Shown: in pieces, positions 62,931 through 64,000 of the stretch
Numbering within the stretch: position 1 is the first letter of the stretch
Layout of the letters: the number at the start of each line of letters is the position of its first letter
Assembly: GCF_014196225.1 (NCBI RefSeq)
Contig: NZ_JACIDI010000004.1
Location: 173,546-237,545, forward strand
Source: Bacteroides pyogenes
Lineage (GTDB): Bacteria; Bacteroidota; Bacteroidia; Bacteroidales; Bacteroidaceae
Length of the DNA: 64,000 nucleotides
Direction of reading: 5' to 3'
The notes under the pieces: model-generated
Database searches by the model: none
What the model saw: only the letters and a program-made list of their open reading frames with translations
What the model was told of the DNA's origin: nothing
Made by a program: the position numbers and the translations under genes

Positions 62931-63412
62931 GACTGTATGTTTTTATTGGTTTACTTATTTCCCTTTCTTTATCTATTAGACGGAACCAATACATCGAATG
63001 GTTGCAATTGCTATGCTTTTTTATGTATGTTCTTCGTCAGTCGGAGTAAAACAATATCTGTGCCATCTTATTAATGTGTTGATAATGAGGTGATATTCAG
63101 TTGGATTTGTGCGCAAACGGACACTCTTTTGTCCGCAGGCGGACGGATGGAAAGTGAAAAGAAAGAATGCTATGGAAGAAACCTCTCTTGCCGAAATACC
63201 ATGCAGATAAACATTCGCCTGCCTGAAAGGTTGTTTTCGTTTGCCCGGTCATAAATGTTTTTAGTGAGCGCGAAAATGCACTTACACAGAAAAAATCCCC
63301 GCTTGTTCGCAAAGAAAAGTACATCTCAACATGTCGGCAACTCTGACGTTTTTCCGGATACCACCTTTTCACAGAGAGTGATTTATATAATGTATGCCTT
63401 GCCCAGAGAGAG
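62931..63412. other. Non-coding spacer without recognised features
   Basis: AT-rich sequence with short frames on both strands that lack coding character. Around 63220-63320 it has GGCAAACGAAAAC- and GCGCGAAAATG-like words that recall the GGCAAACGCGA motif near 20.68 and 34.91 kb, but the match is too short to call a repeat. Confidence 0.5.
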
Positions 63413-63607
63413 AGAAAACAAGAAAAACAGAGGATTATCTCGGGTTATGGTTATATGAGAACATAGACGAAGATCGCCTTTCTGAACTGTTCTATTACGA
63501 TTATCTCTGCTGTCAGCTCTCGCTGGTACTATTGGCGGGGCGCTTTCTGAACTGATCTATTACGATTATCTTGGGCTATGGTTGTATGAAAACCTCCGCA
63601 GAATTTC
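63413..63607. repeat. 65-base tandem repeat, about three units
   Basis: CTTTCTGAACTGTTCTATTA at 63478 recurs at 63543 (65 bases), and GATTATCTCGGGTTATGGTT at 63433 recurs at 63564 (131 bases, two steps). The middle unit differs in its second half. It lies downstream of the truncated repeat-rich gene at the right edge. Confidence 0.8.
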
Positions 63608-63634
63608 CGGTTCATGGCTTATGAAGAATTAAAG

Positions 63635-64000
63635 TCAATCGTATCCTTCGTTCTGCGGAGGCTTCGGTATGTAAATAAAGGAATAGGTTATCTCCTTGAA
63701 CTTTCCATTCTTTGGGAGTGTGAAGATCTGCGGCCTTCCGTCGACTGTTCTGTGGAGTTGCTCTTGCCGTATCGGCTTCCCGCATCGCTTTCCACGCTTC
63801 TTCGGGTGCTTTCCCTGCGGGAGGAGTGTCTGCCGCTCCTGTCTTCCGTTGCCCGCTCTGTAGAGTTGCTCCTGCTGTATCGGCTTCCCGCATCGCTTTC
63901 CACACTTCTTCGGGTGCTTTCCCTGCGGGAGGAGTGTCTGCCGCTCCTGTCTTCCGTTGCCCGCTCTGTAGAGTTGCTCCTGCTGTATCGGCTTCCCGCA
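63635..64000 (-). CDS. 3' end of a repeat-containing gene cut by the right edge
   Basis: A 122-codon frame open to the edge, ending at the TGA at 63635-63637. The last 40 or so residues (TVDGRPQIFTLPKNGKFKEI, then TYSFIYIPKPPQNEGYD) look like an ordinary exported protein's end and have Bacteroides-like codon use. Upstream, a 108-base (36-codon) repeat occurs about 2.7 times. All three minus-strand frames are open across the repeats; a second frame gives PPAGKAPEEAWKAMREADTA units, which look more protein-like than the LLPQGKHPKKCGKRCGKPI units of the chosen frame, so a frameshift or variable translation frame is possible. Family unknown. Confidence 0.45.
   Translation of the reverse strand, partial: CGKPIQQEQLYRAGNGRQERQTLLPQGKHPKKCGKRCGKPIQQEQLYRAGNGRQERQTLLPQGKHPKKRGKRCGKPIRQEQLHRTVDGRPQIFTLPKNGKFKEITYSFIYIPKPPQNEGYD
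63705..64000. repeat. 108-base tandem repeat, about 2.7 units, continuing off the window
   Basis: GAGGAGTGTCTGCCGCTCCT occurs at 63821 and 63929, a 108-base step, and neighbouring units share nearly all bases (for example TTGCCCGCTCTGTAGAGTTG). The left-most unit is more diverged. The step is a multiple of three, as expected if translated. Confidence 0.9.

Overview
The window looks like chromosomal DNA of a Bacteroides-type bacterium (Bacteroidales). The evidence is several exact Bacteroides -7 promoter boxes (TAnnTTTG) with TTTG boxes about 19-22 bases upstream, TonB-dependent receptors, BACON/DUF5689 surface lipoproteins, a glycine-lipid acyltransferase pair, a ROK hexokinase and an exported MsrA-MsrB fusion. 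No rRNA, tRNA, integrase, intact insertion sequence or CRISPR array was seen.

Layout. 1-11.4 kb (minus strand): the division and cell wall (dcw) cluster, transcribed mraZ-rsmH-ftsL-ftsI-murE-mraY-murD-ftsW-murG-murC, with murC cut by the left edge; mraZ is preceded by a three-copy 10-base-period MraZ operator inside a promoter. 12.4-14.2 kb: a two-gene acyltransferase operon matching glycine-lipid synthesis (GlsA/GlsB type). 14.2-16.1 kb: dgt and dut, divergent, for nucleotide pool control. 16.8-20.4 kb: a translationally coupled envelope operon (TPR lipoprotein, DUF4292 lipoprotein, EnvC-like degenerate M23 protein). 20.8-31.3 kb: housekeeping genes, namely a secreted protein, an M20 deacylase (ArgE type), an acyl-CoA synthetase, an M16 peptidase lipoprotein, prfB with its programmed frameshift, a 44-residue membrane protein, a CYTH protein and a MgtC/DUF4010 membrane protein. 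31.8-34.4 kb: an outer-membrane barrel protein. 35.0-43.7 kb (minus): a five-gene operon of a multidomain surface lipoprotein, a DRGH nuclease, an EEP-family nuclease/phosphatase, a TonB-dependent receptor and a DUF5689 lipoprotein. This is the best candidate here for an undescribed system, perhaps for capturing extracellular nucleic acid or phosphate. 44.5-47.0 kb: a five-part sulfur-transfer fusion protein. 47.0-51.8 kb (minus): a split 5'-nucleotidase and a GH3/beta-lactamase-fold fusion. 52-53.6 kb: rplS and a ROK sugar kinase. 53.9-59.9 kb: a MacAB-TolC-like efflux operon. 60.2-64 kb: a 51-residue membrane protein, msrAB, a DUF3836-like protein and the end of a repeat-containing gene cut by the right edge.

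A second theme is the intergenic DNA. Many spacers carry short tandem repeats that differ from one another, yet most have unit lengths near multiples of about 21.6 bases (22, 43, 64-67, 87, 108). Three arrays (11.6-12.0, 24.67-24.76 and 44.0-44.2 kb) share a recognisable core of the form GAAACGGAGGCTCTG. These arrays lie in divergent, convergent and tandem spacers, and in one convergent spacer a copy forms a strong terminator-like hairpin.
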